Shown here: piece after piece, positions 34,813 through 49,800 of the stretch | Layout: each line of letters opens with the position of its first letter | Numbering within the stretch: position 1 is the stretch's first letter | Assembly (NCBI RefSeq): GCF_963576615.1 | Contig: NC_088712.1 | Coordinates: 25,449,870-25,513,869 of the forward strand | Length of the DNA stretch: 64,000 nucleotides | From: Watersipora subatra | Lineage: Eukaryota > Bryozoa > Gymnolaemata > Cheilostomatida > Watersiporidae | Direction of reading: 5' to 3' | The notes under the pieces: model-generated | What the model was told of the DNA's origin: nothing | The model's database searches: none | Seen by the model: only the letters and a program-made list of their open reading frames with translations | Translations under genes and position numbers: made by a program

Positions 34813-37800
34813 TTATGAGTACATATTGTAGAAGATGACCTCCTTGCTCTCATATTTAGGAAGGAGTAGGGTGGAGCCAGACACTTCCAAGGAGAGCACT
34901 CTACCTCCAGCTATATCATCATGTGCCATCTGAGAGACTATACTCCCTACAAAATATAATAATAAATACACAGTCAGACTTCCACATATAAATATTAGCT
35001 CTACATGGACACTGCTGTCAGGCAGCTCTTCTTGATAGAAACATAAAATAAACATGGAAGCACCACCAAAGCTGGCACAAAATCTTATGGAAAATTTCTA
35101 AGCTGTAGATGCTTGGCTCTCTCATAAACCAATAATAACCACTGTGCCATGGAATGACACAATGGCAGGGTAGCAAGTCCTCCCCTAGAATGGTACGAGC
35201 ATCTCTATATTTATCTCAGGTGTGATAAGAGCTGGGAATGCTATTTTATAACACACAGTACACTCACAAGTGCACTCAGTAGTACTTGATTAGGAAGAAC
35301 AGAGTACAGGATTTCTACAGGACAATAAAATTCATCACTGCTATCTTACACAATGGTAAGGTACTGATACACACTTTCTTGTTGTTAATATAACTCACTG
35401 CTTTAGTAGTTTTCAACTTATTTTTCATTAAAAATTATGACAAATTCTGTAAAATTTCAGTTATGTGATATGAGCCAACCAAAAATTTTTTAAAACAGTT
35501 TCATTCAAATTTGCCTACAAAATGAACTCAGACTACCTTTTGCGAGAGCTCAGTCTATCAACCAATTTTGCTAGTCATATTTCAACTGTACAAATATTTG
35601 GCATGCTTCCTTATAACCCTGTACACAATTTAACTATAATGTATTCCTGCATAATAGCAACACATATTATAATAACCCTGCAGCATGCTAATAACTAACC
35701 TGTAGTAGAATTAATAATGCATATAGTCTTGTTGCTGAATGCAGCCAGTAGAACATATTCACCGTAGCTGACCAGCCCTTGAGGGTACTCCACTTCAGTG
35801 AGAGTCCACAGGACTTCATTGGTGGCCGTGTCTATTTTAAATACTTTGGAATGTCCGAAGGATGTTAAGATGAGAGATGAGTTATCAGGGGCGCACATGG
35901 TGACATTGCTGCTATTAGTGAGAGGAGGACAGGGAATATGATGTAAAACTTGACCATCTAGGGAGTAGGTAGTGATCCTGCTGTTGGGTGGGTCAGCGAT
36001 AAGAACCTTGTCTTTAACTATCACCAGCATGTCAGAGTAGTAGCCATGATATGGATGCTTCCAGCTGGTGATGAGTTCCCCTTGCATGCTGTAGACACTG
36101 ACTGTACGAGGACTAGTATGAGACAGAATGTAGAGCCTGTCCTTGTAGCAAGTGACAGACTCTACTTGACCGGAGGTTGAGATGAACTTGTTGGTGATGT
36201 TATTATCAATGTCTACTCTGCTGACTGTGCTATTCCGTAGTCCAATATAAGTGTTACCCTTATAGTGGCAGATGGAGAGGGGACTGGATGGCAGTTGTAT
36301 GCTGGACAGTCTGGTGAGGGACTTGGGGAGTTGAACAGGTGGAGCTTCTTGTTCTTCAACGATAATATCACGAGATGAGACAACTTCTACCTCAATATCT
36401 CTTCTCTCACCTGTAGAATATAGAGTGTACATGTGAATAACAACAGTTATTAAATATTTTACACAGAAATATTGCAGTTGAAAAAGATATTAGCTCATAG
36501 AAGTCAGGATTCCTGTTATATCATCATCTTCACATTCCTCTGTAGGTTATTTCACAAAATAAGAAAACACAGACTCAGTCAATATGACAGCGCTGCCATA
36601 CAATGATGTACAACTATAAACTAATAATTAGTTATATAATACTAATATCAACTGCTATCAGCAGTGTACAATATTAAGCATTGTTATAATGATTACTTGG
36701 AAGTGTGCCAACCTGGCTATTTTTACCAGTTATTTCTCACCTAAACACCAGACTGTTAACTATTGATATGGCTAAACGTGCTCTATCATTCCATGTAACA
36801 ATGATAATTATTATGTGAATATGTTGATGGCAGCTCATACAGCAGGACCTGGTTAGGCAACATAGAGTATAAAATACACTGAGACTGCACATTATTGACA
36901 ATAAAATCACATAGCTTAGTTAACTCCTATGTACGCTATATTTTAAACACTGGATCCGAGGCTAACTGATCAGTTTTACCAAACCAATTACCTTTTCAAT
37001 CAATTTCCAACCAAAGCACACAGTTATTTTTTATTAATACAGTTTATGATGTAAGAATCTTTAAATAATAGACTTTAAGGAGTGGTTCATCACACCCAGT
37101 AATTGACCCTATTTCCCAGAGATTATGTTGCCGACCCTTATAAAACAGGAATTTACATCAAAATTGAAAATAGAGTTTTGTTAAGTTAGAGCTATAATTT
37201 CAACACTTCAGAACATTTAAACTGCTTCCTAAACTCTCACAATTACTATACATATAAATACATGTACGCGTCCCTCATTGTACATGCAGTACACTTGTAT
37301 AGTAAAATGCATATACTGATGCATTTACTAAGGATATGTGGGGAACAGATGCAGCTGTCAAAGTTGCCCCATGTTTTGCTAAACATCTATGACAGCCTGC
37401 AACAATCACTGTTCACTATGCATTAACAGTGATTGACTGTCACGGATTGTGTAGTCTACAGTATAGTTGCTGTAGGACTAGTATTTCATCACTTCAGCCA
37501 CTACATTGTGTAATATGAACATTATGTCAGGGAATATTCATGTTGATGTAAATACTGAAGTGCTAGAGAAAGTGTGAATCACCATGTAGTGTAGGATTAA
37601 CACAGACATACTGTGATACAGTGTGAACCAACCTTTCGAGATCAATGAGAGCTAAACAGTGAAGTGTGGCTGGGTACAGAATTGATGACGTTAAGTCAAT
37701 AACTAATATTATTCAACCAAATAGCTTCAAGATAGCAAAATCATAGAAATTTATCACTGCTATATTACATGTTGGTAAGGCAGCGATATAAACTTTCTTG

Positions 37801-40800
37801 TTGTCAAAGTAACGCACTGCTTGACTACATTCGCCAGGTCATTTTTTCTCAATGGATAAACTGCAGCAGCATTTCAGTTAGTAATTTCCAATGCTACACT
37901 TGCAGCTTTAACCCTTTGAACCCCGGCTGTTCTTGTCAATGCATGTCAGTAACCATGGGAAATGTTTCCAACTATCCGGAGTTATTAAACTTTTATTAAG
38001 TATATCTAAATGTACTCATAATACAATGGTATTTGGCAAAACACTAGTGAAGAAAAGTCGAGCAACCCGCAGTAAATTTCATCATACAGAAAAAACAGTA
38101 CCTCGCCATTATTTGGGTTGAAACTATAGAAGTTAAGACAGTTTTTAAAAAAATTTAAGTTTCAAATTAAAACAAGGGGTTGAAGACAAAAAATAAAACA
38201 TATTTTTCATTCTCAATGACATGTGCTACAAAATGTGCTTGCTGATTTGGTACTTGTTTAATGTACTGTAAAAACACTACATCCCACTCCAAGGTGAAAA
38301 CATTCATTGGCCAATCGTCTTTTAGTCAGCCAAAGCATGAGTCTAACGAGGGACACACATAGTACATTCGGCAAACAACTATTGCGGCTAAGTTAAACTA
38401 AATGACTGCAAAGATGATAGGTGTGGCTTATATATGCTGTTTTCCTGTAACTCAAAAATTACTTCCAAAGTGTGGTAAAGGCTGATACATGATGGCAGCA
38501 TTTGCACGGGATTTACGGTGCCAAAAATAGATTTTTCTCAAGGATTTAAGGCCCGTACGCACTATCACTCAAATCAACAATCAGGGTTGCTATTGACCGC
38601 AGCAATGAACTGATATGATGTCATTTTGCGATGAGCGGCGTACGCAATCGTTGCTGGTAACGATGCAATGGAGTTTCAACACGTTGAACTTTGACACCGA
38701 TGACAGCAACTATTAGCATCTCGATTGGCATCAGATCCAATCTCAACAGTTATGAAGATTTGTGTCAATTAATAGTTGTAAGCATGGTGAAGAACTACAC
38801 TCAGGATGAATTGCGTAATCAGATAATTAAAGATAACAAAAGGACCAGCAATATCACTGATACAATTTAGTAATTTCTAATTGGCTGTTGGTCAGCTATC
38901 ACCTACAGCTCATCGCTCAAAGTTTGTACACCTTATTGTTGGTGATGACATACAAACAGCTAATCGTTGTAGTCCATCGAACAGCTAAATGTTGATTTGA
39001 GTGATAGTGTGTTCGGGCTTTCACACACGAATCTACCAAATAAATTATTCTGAATGACTTTTAATAGATTCCAATTTATATTAATGACTTCTGTATATAT
39101 TTACTCAAATAAATATGTTTGTACGTATAGGAAAAGCTGTTTGTGTCAATGAAACCCTTTTGTCTTCATCAATCAAAAGCCAATCATGAATGCAACCAGC
39201 ATGCATTGGAAATTAATTAAGTAGAATGGAGACGGAAAATTTATTATTTCAACCAAATACAGACACACCAGTTCTTCCTCCACTGATTTTAACCAAAATT
39301 TCTGTTTATAAACGACGCATCCACCAGGCATCACCAACACATTGCAAACGCATTGGCATTAACAATGTAAGCAATTCATTTTGATGGCATATGAGTAGCT
39401 AGTCTTCACATGATACCATCACTGAATGCCACTTGATAACAGCTGATCTCTGGAGTAACCAGAAAGTTTAACAAAAAGCTTGGGTAAAGGGACGGCTGTA
39501 TAGCCCCGTGTTATCCCTTCAATGTACTAGTAGCCATGCTACAAAAGCATCACCTTCAGCAGTACACTGAATAAAATTTTTCTAATACTGTTTGTCAACA
39601 CCTTATGTAGAATCAATATTAGTAAATAATACCTGAGCTACTTGTACATACTGTACTTGTACTACTGTACAGTGAACCCCCAACATACACATTCAATTAG
39701 TTCTAGTGGCAAATTATAGGCAAATACTGATACTTTCTTATAAAACTTATTAAACATTCATGTAAGTTCATCTTGAAGGGAAAAAAGGCAAATAATTGCT
39801 TGTATTGCTTTGATATTCGATTGAATGAAATGGCAAGTTATTTGGCTACTATTGACCAAAAGTCTTTTTGGTGATAAGAGGAATTTCTTATATCAAGGTA
39901 GAAAGGTGGTAATAGCAATAGGAAATCACAACCTTCTGAAATAAAACTACCTTCAATCAAAGATCTAGCATTACAATCACTTAGCTTCCAACAAACCCTA
40001 AAATGCTGACTCCATATGTCATCTGCTAACTAAAGTGGTGTCAAACTTATTAGGAGAGATACAGTGTATCCAACCCTTTATGAGTGTGAAAAACATATTC
40101 ATTTATAGTTAGTCATACCCGTCTGCTTTAACTGTAGCTGATCTGTGAGTTTGAGTTTTGGTAAATCTTCTTGAGCAATTCTGTCCAACTCTGCCTTCAA
40201 TTCTTTGAATCCCCTCACAATTGCAGCCTAAACATAGAGTGAGTTTAACAGAAAAACTCATGACAAATGACTATTAAAATTTGAGTGTTGTGTTAATAAC
40301 TAAGGGTAATTTGATTGTACACAGTCATGTCTTTAGATAGGAGTGCCCCAGCATATGAGATAATAGAGATGTAATCAGCATTTCAAAAAAAGTTTCTTCT
40401 TGTAGATACGAGTAATCTTCCACATACAAGCATATGACCCATTTCTCAAAGGCCAATCTATAACCAAGTACAGTCATACTTCAACTGACGAGTGCCCAAC
40501 ATATGAGAAACTTGAGATACATTCCAGCTTTAAGGCGAGTTTCAGCACTAACATACAAGCCATGTTTGAGATACGAGTACATGAGTCGATGGCCAAGTAT
40601 GTCGAAAGGTGTTTTATGAGAACAACATCAGTCAGTATTTTTCAACTGCATTTTTCAGTGCAGAACTATGTGAATTAAAAGTACTGTGGGCAGACCGAAA
40701 GTTAACTTGTACAATGAGGGATAATGCAAACTGAAGCGAATAATAACAATTAATATCAAGCATGAAACTATTGAAAAACATGCAAAATTTATGATTGAGC

Positions 40801-43800
40801 TAGCTCAGCAATATGACAGAAATACCTTCACAAATATTAAACAGAAGACATTTAGTTTGCAAAAAGAGTAACCATCGTTTATAAACATCGCAGCGATCTT
40901 CAAGATCGGCAGCAATTTTCATGATAGCTGATGGATAGGCTGCTCAGGCTTTGAATATAAGACAAACAATTGGCCGGTGACAGTGTAACTGAGACGATGC
41001 TATGTGAAAAGGCCGGTGCCATCTAGGAAAACTATGAAAAATAGACATTCGGACAAGTTGGCTAGTGGTCGTGCATTAGCCCTTTGTGACGACACCTGTG
41101 TTCGTCCTTATTGCAACATGTTGAAAGGGCGACAAAGGCAATCTGCAATTCGATAGGTTTCTTGTCGAACGACCGACTGATCGGGAGAGCGAAACAAAGG
41201 AATAATTAGCTAAGCTGAAAGAAACTTAAAATTATGAACGCCGACGAAGTTTTAACTACGCTAAGTTCAAAATGAAAGTTTGCTTCCACGTCTGTGGATC
41301 AGATTCCAAAACCATTAACGTCAACTATTGTAGCGAGGTATAATTTTTTTCTTCTTTCTTGAAAAATGCCAGCATTAGCTGCTATTGTATGTATTTAATT
41401 TTACATTTTAATTAATTCCATTTCATTGCATTATTTTTTATTTGTTGCTTTTTGAAAGCATGTCATGGGTTAGGACAATACCCAACATGTTTTTTTCTGT
41501 TACAATATTTTATTTCAAGTGTTTTTGTTTGTGTCTTTCAGAGTATGGAAACCAATCAATATATATTTAATTGTTTATATATAAATAAAATGCACCAACA
41601 CGCGAGTAAATCAACATACAAGCTCAATAACAGCATTAAGATCGTACGCCAAAGTATGGCTGTACATGAGAGACTGTGTTTGAGAACAGCATCACCCAGT
41701 CTTTCTCCTCGAACCAGTTTGAAGTATTTAAAATATGGGCTAAAAGTTATAGCGAACGCGTGGCAGGAATCACCAAACAGGAAAGAGCTAATAAAAAGTT
41801 AAAATGACAAAATTAGAGTAATCGTAGTAAAATAATGAAACATAGCTTCAATTGTGTATTTAAAAAACTAAATTTATACAAGTTAAATTAAGTTTCTGTT
41901 ACATAGCGTGGGAAAGTTTTCTGTATCGAACACATCGCTGCCAAGTCTCTCCGACCTTCGTTAGCAACTATATAGAATCATACAGTAGAGTTCACAGTGA
42001 TGTTACATTTTATTGTAGATTTTACCAACTAAATAGGTATTTACTACTTCCTTATTGCATGGACTGAATTATTAAAAGTGTTGAGATACTTGAGAGCAAA
42101 AAATCAATCATTTTATTATTGGAAAGCAAAGGCTTTACTTTTATCAAGCTTTTTGATACTTGTGCTTTTTCTAGCTATAAAGCTAACAAACTGCTATATG
42201 AAATACTAAATGAAATCACATTCTGTACTCATCAGTCTGATCCCAAACTATGAATAAACTACTAATGTTATTCCAACACTTGACGGACTAAGTATTTCAA
42301 ACCATTGAAAAAAAACCACATTATAAGCTTTAAGTTACTGAGAAACAAAACAAAAAGGTAAATACATGTTTTCCCCAATAATATCCTGTTTATATAGTCT
42401 CTCTCTTGCTAAATGGTTTAACTAAAATATATACACTACACAAACACTAGTATACACAGTGGTATACAAACATATATACTCTACACAAGCACTAGTACCC
42501 ATGGGTATTCTAACATATATACTCTACACAAGCACTGGTACACATGGGTATTCTAACATTTATACTCTACACAAACACTGGGTACACATGGGTATTCTAA
42601 GATATATACTCTGCACAAGCACTAATACACATGGGTAATCTAACATATATACTCTACACAAACACTGGTAAACATGGGTATTCTAACATAAATCCTCTAC
42701 ACAAACACTAGTACACATGGGTATTCTAACATATATCCTCTACACAAACACTGGTAAACATGGGTATTCTAACACATTTACTCTACACAAGCCCTAGTAC
42801 ACATGGGTATTCTAACATATATACTCTACACAAGCCATAGTACACATGGGTATTCTAACATATATACTCTACACAAACACTAGTACACACAGTGGTATAC
42901 AACCATATATACTCTACACAAGCAATAGTACACATGTGTATTCTAACATATATACTCTACACAAGCAATAGTACACATGGGTATTCTAACATATATACTC
43001 TACACAAGCAATAGTACACATGGGTATTCTAACATATATACTCTACACAAGCAATAGTACACATGGGTATTCTAACATAAATCCTCTACACAAACACTAC
43101 TACACATGAGTATTCTAACATATATACTCTACACAAGCAGTATAGTACACATGGGTATTCTAACATATATACTCTACACAAGCCATAGTACACATGGGTA
43201 TTCTAACATATATACTCTACACAAGCAATAGTACACATGGGTATTCTAACATATATACTCTACACAAGCAATAGTACACATGGGTATTCTAACATAAATC
43301 CTCTACACAAACACTAGTACACATGGGTATTCTAACATATATACTCTACACAAGCAGTATAGTACACATGGATATTCTAACATATTTACTCTACACAAGC
43401 ACTGGTACACAGTGGTATTCAAACATATATACTCGACACAAGCACTGGTACGCACGGGTATTCTAACATATATACTCTACACAAGCACTAGTACACATGG
43501 GTAATCTAACATATATACTCTACACAAGCACTAGTACACATGGGTATTCTAACATATATACTCTACACAAGCACCGGTACACATGGGTATTCTAACATAT
43601 GTACTCTAAACAAAGACTAGTACACATGGGAATTCTAACATATATACTCTACACAAACACTAGTACACATGGGTAATCCAACATATATAATCTACACAAG
43701 CACTGGTACACATGGGTATTCTAACATATATACTCTACACAAGCACTGGTACACATGGGTATTCTAACATATGTACTCTACACAAGCACTAGTACACATG

Positions 43801-46800
43801 GGTAATCTAACATATATACTCTACACAAGCACTAGTACACATGGGTATTCTAACATATATACTCTACACAAGCACTAGTACACATGGGTATTCTAACATA
43901 TATACTCTACACAAGCACCGGTACACATGGGTATTCTAACATATATACACTACACAATCACTGGTACACATGGGTAATCTAACATATATACTCTACACAA
44001 GCACTAGTACACATGGGTATTCTAACAAATATACTCTACACAAACACTGGTAAACATGGGTATTCTAACACATTTACTCTACACAAGCCCTAGTACACAT
44101 GGGTATTCTAACATATATACTCTACACAAGCCATAGTACACATGGGTATTCTAACATATATACTCTACACAAACACTAGTACACACAGTGGTATACAACC
44201 ATATATACTCTACACAAGCAATAGTACACATGTGTATTCTAACATATATACTCTACACAAGCAATAGTACACATGGGTATTCTAACATATATACTCTACA
44301 CAAGCAATAGTACACATGGGTATTCTAACATATATACTCTACACAAGCAATAGTACACATGGGTATTCTAACATAAATCCTCTACACAAACACTACTACA
44401 CATGAGTATTCTAACATATATACTCTACACAAGCAGTATAGTACACATGGGTATTCTAACATATATACTCTACACAAGCCATAGTACACATGGGTATTCT
44501 AACATATATACTCTACACAAGCAATAGTACACATGGGTATTCTAACATATATACTCTACACAAGCAATAGTACACATGGGTATTCTAACATAAATCCTCT
44601 ACACAAACACTAGTACACATGGGTATTCTAACATATATACTCTACACAAGCAGTATTGTACACATGGATATTCTAACATATTTACTCTACACAAGCACTG
44701 GTACACAGTGGTATTCAAACATATATACTCGACACAAGCACTGGTACGCACGGGTATTCTAACATATATACTCTACACAAGCACTAGTACACATGGGTAA
44801 TCTAACATATATACTCTACACAAGCACTAGTACACATGGGTATTCTAACATATATACTCTACACAAGCACCGGTACACATGGGTATTCTAACATATGTAC
44901 TCTAAACAAAGACTAGTACACATGGGAATTCTAACATATATACTCTACACAAACACTAGTACACATGGGTAATCCAACATATATAATCTACACAAGCACT
45001 GGTACACATGGGTATTCTAACATATATACTCTACACAAGCACTGGTACACATGGGTATTCTAACATATGTACTCTAAACAAAGATTAGTACACATGGGAA
45101 TTCTAACATATATACTCTACACAAACACTAGTACACATGGGTAATCCAACATATATAATCTACACAAGCACTGGTACACATGGGTATTCTAACATATATA
45201 CTCAACACAAGCACTGGTACACATGGGTATTCTAACATATATACTCTACACAAGCACTGGTACACATGGGTATTCTAACATATATACTCTACACAAGCAC
45301 TGGTACACATGGGTATTCTAACATATGTACTCTAAACAAACACTAGTACACATGGGAATTCTAACATATATACTCTACACAAACACTAGTACACATGGGT
45401 AATCCAACATATATAATCTACACAAGCACTGGTACACATGGGTATTCTAACATATATACTCTACACAAGCACTAGTACACATGGGTATTCTAACATATAT
45501 ACTCTACACAAGCACTAGTACACAGGGGTATTCTAACATATGTACTCTAAACAAACACTAGTACACGTGGGAATTCTAACATATATACTCTACACAAACA
45601 CTAGTACACATGGGTATTCTAACATATATACTCTACACAAGCACTAGTACACATGGGTATTGTAACATATATAGTATACACAAGCACTAGTACACACAGG
45701 TATATCAGAATATACAAATGTATACACTACACAAGCACTAGTGCACAAAAGTATACCAAAAAATATACACTAGACAAGCACCAGTACACGGTACCAAGAA
45801 ATATATACAACGCAAGCACTAGTATACACAGGTATACCCATGTACCCATAATACCCTCACATACAAGAAATCCTGAACATTATCAAACACCTGAGGAACA
45901 ATCCTAGCCAATATCTTACCGGAGGAAGGCTCTTAGTCCCAGTTTCCAACAATTCCTTTTTGGTCCTCAGGCTATTCCACTGCTTGAGCAGCTCGTCTTC
46001 AATGAAGTCAGCAATTTTAGTCCGTGACTGTTGTCGGTTTTCCAGCAAACGTTTCTCTAGGGTGTCATATTTAAGTTTAATCTCATTTAGCTGTAACAGG
46101 AAATTGTAAAGGAAATAGAAATATAGAAATATAAATGCCAACATTCAGGAGTTGTAGTCTCTTTCTCTTGCTAAAACTACTGCTTCAATATCAGAGCAAC
46201 TATTTGAATATAACATTAGGAAGAACAATATCTATGGTAAGTTGATGTGGCCTCCTTCTATATTACCTCAAATTGTAGCCTCATTCTCATATCACAGGAA
46301 ATACCATTATGTCACAGCCACTAGTTAGGTATAACAAAGGAAAGAAGGCCGTCGAGGTATTTCAACATGAATAATAATTACAAACCTGACTATCTCTTGT
46401 ATTATGAATAAGTAGAAGCATGGCTTGTGTTTCATCATCAAAGTCTGCCTGTACTTTAGATACTTCCTTGAAGAGTTTCTCATATTCTTCATCCTTAGTC
46501 GTACTATCTTCTGTTATTATGGTGTTCAGCAGGGAGGTTGCCAAATCATCCAGCAATAGGAAGTCATGTGGTCCGCCTGTACAAGATTACCTTGATTGTT
46601 ACTATGGAAGAAATTCATGAACCAATAATAGCGAGTGATCAGTAGAAACGTGTCCACAGAATCGTACTAATAATGAATAAATTAAATCAATAACAGTTAA
46701 TTTTTACATTGCTTCAGTCCATATCAAAGACCCGTTTTCAACTTAAAAGCTTTACATCTTTTTCGGTAAAATTTCAAATACACCATAGAAATAATTAGTA

Positions 46801-49800
46801 ATTAATCAACCTAATAGAAGTTGATTGTTCAATGTGGTCTTGTGACTTCAATGCATGATGCAAACGGTTTACATTTTACAGTTTCAGCAGTGCAGAAGAA
46901 CTGAGGTTAGAAAAATTGTGGAAAGTGTTGGACAGCCAAAATAAAATGTTCATTTCATCGGAAGCACCAAACAGAAGGCATCTATCCGAGCAAACGATGC
47001 AAATAACAATTTAAAAAAAGCTCATTTGGTTTCTGAGTGTATTAGAAGTAAGACTCACTTATGTCGCTTGTTTTTGAATATGTTTGTAGTGTTTGATAGA
47101 TTATTATTATTATACAACGCAGGAACTTGTAGATATATACAATTTTATTTGATAGCATCCTTGTGGTTATCTAACTAGGGTAAAATGGGTCAACACTCCT
47201 AACTTCTCTTCTATTGCACATAAAAAGATAGTTGTTGCTGCTAACCGTAGCAAACATATCAACAGATGCAATGGGTTTTTATGCAAAACTGTTAAATGTG
47301 GTTATATAACAGTAATATGCCCTCAAATTTAGAATGAAATAAGCAACTAAAGGCCCCAACAAAATGCACAGCAGGCCACAGGCTATATTATCATCGGGAT
47401 ATATTGTAAGCAATATATGTCAATTAGTACAGAAATTTCCCAGACTCCGAATGAATATTTATTAAGAGACTATGACAAGTTGGAGGTAAGTTAGCAAATT
47501 TATTGCCTGAAGGAAAGTGCAGAATATAAGCAAGATCCACTTCACCAATAAAAAAGGTTTAAATAATCTTCTCTAAAGTCTGACGAGCTGGAACATGTCA
47601 GTGTTTATAACTAGCATCAGCTGTGATATTACTGCCTGTGAATTTTACTACTAATTGCTTCCATATTTATCCAGTCTACTTCAGTAATTAAATGTCATCC
47701 TGCTATCTAATGTATGTACAAAGGTAACTCAAAACTTACCTTTCTCGCACTTGGTTGAATCTGTTACACATTTCATACAGCTGATGGTATGGCAGACCTT
47801 ACATCCTAACGCTAGCGGCTGATTCTCATGTTTTGTACAGATATCTGGCTTATGTTGGCTCTCCTTTGACAGATACTGGGTCATGGAGACCGTATGATGA
47901 TCACCTAGTGCAACATCATGGTACTGAAACAAAGCAAAACATAGCTACAGTGTTATTTAAACAAGGGAAGTCACTGTCACAATGATATATCTGCTGAAGT
48001 AGTTGATCTAGAAATAAAAAAGAATCAATATTTGAAAACAGGCCTTGCTTATCAACAATTACCATCTAAGAATAAGATGCAAGCTTTTAGATTTTCTACA
48101 CCTGGAAGGGAAGTAGTTGGGAATCATATGAGGTAATAAACAAGTTAAATATGATTGGTGTAAAGTACATAACAGCATGAATGTTGCTGCATCCTTGAAA
48201 GCCATCATGATACTGTACAGCAATCCATTGCAGCACGAGGCTCAGCATAATGTAGCGTTATAAATAATACAATTTCTAAACTGCTAAAGAGAATGATGAT
48301 CATATAGAATACGATTGTTCTTAACAGAAGACAGAACTCCATGAGCCTCACCCTCACATGAGCCTGATTAGTGAGCAACAGTTTTAAACTGACTTTTACC
48401 TATTTGATGCAATTAGGGCAAGATCTGCCTACATAAAGGCTAATGGCTGCATACTATACTTCCTGTAATATGGAATGCATGGGCATGCATTTCAAATCAA
48501 CTCTCCAGCGACCACAAATCAGGGCAATCTCAGACAACAAGATTAACAAATTCACAAAAATGACAAATGAGAAAAGACTATATTAATAATAAACCTCTGG
48601 TGATCCAATATGCATCCGATTGTCACCTAATGCATTCAAAGTTATAACTAAGCGTAAAATGCTTAGCCTGAGCTCTGAAGCTCTAGTGCTAAATGATAAG
48701 CATTTAGAACCGCTACCCACCCTCAATTACCATAATGCTATATATACGCTAAGTAAATATTTAAAGAGAGAGGCAATGCAGCAGGTTGAGACAAGTAAAC
48801 GACTGGACTATTCTATTTATATTTAATGAATAACGGAGGTAAACAGCAGTAACTATGCTACCATGTGAAATAAACATGCACATGACAAGCTGAACTCTGA
48901 AGCTATGAATTGTAGCAGCAACATTCAAATCAAATATATTTTTGACATACCTCAAGGTGCTCTTTGCAGAATTTCCTTGAACAATCGGTGCAGTAAGATG
49001 TGGCTTGGCGTTTGTGTTGTTGTATCTTGATGCAAGTGTCACAGAGCCTTGCATCATCAACATCATAGTCGTCCAATGATTCGGGTGACATCTTATACAC
49101 CTTCCTAAAAAATCATGGTTTACACGTACCATAATATCATTACATAATGAACTATTCTCAATTATATAAAGTTAATTATTAAAGATGTAGTTGCGTCAAA
49201 AATGAAATTAGGACCCATAAAAGGCTAAAACATCAGCTACAATTTGATGCCATTTTTGTCTTTGTAGACCAACCCTGTCCAGAGATATATGCGTTTGAAT
49301 GAGGCCCTCTGTTAAAAAGCTCACGTTCCAGCGGGTGCCAATTTCGTGACGTAACAAGCTTGTTATCTGAAACGAAACCACGAGCGATAAAAATGAGGTC
49401 GATTCGTTAGCCAATCATGCGTGCGAAATTTTTATATAGGCCGTAATAAAGGTTATCACTCGTAAAACGCGTTGTCTGTGGTCTCGAAGATTCTCATCGT
49501 TGTTTCTGATTCAACGCGTTTCAACAATTACTAAGTTATACATAGTTTTAAAATGGCTTCAAGTTCGAGCGACCGCTACTCAGAGTTTTCTGAGCAACTT
49601 TAAGTAAAATATTAGAGTAGACAGCCTATGGCCAAAGCTGACAGGCGTCAGCAGCGTTTTGCTGCAGAAGAAGACAGAATGGAGGTAAATTAACTTAGAG
49701 TCTTCTATACTTTAGTAAATGTAATATTTTTTATAGTCATAAATACATGTACTAATTAATAAAATGATAATTCTTTGCTATCTCCAATCATCGTTTCATA

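Noticed and set aside
45653-45907. Open frame with YTSTSTHRYIRIYK
   Set aside because: Translation of the diverged edge of the minisatellite.
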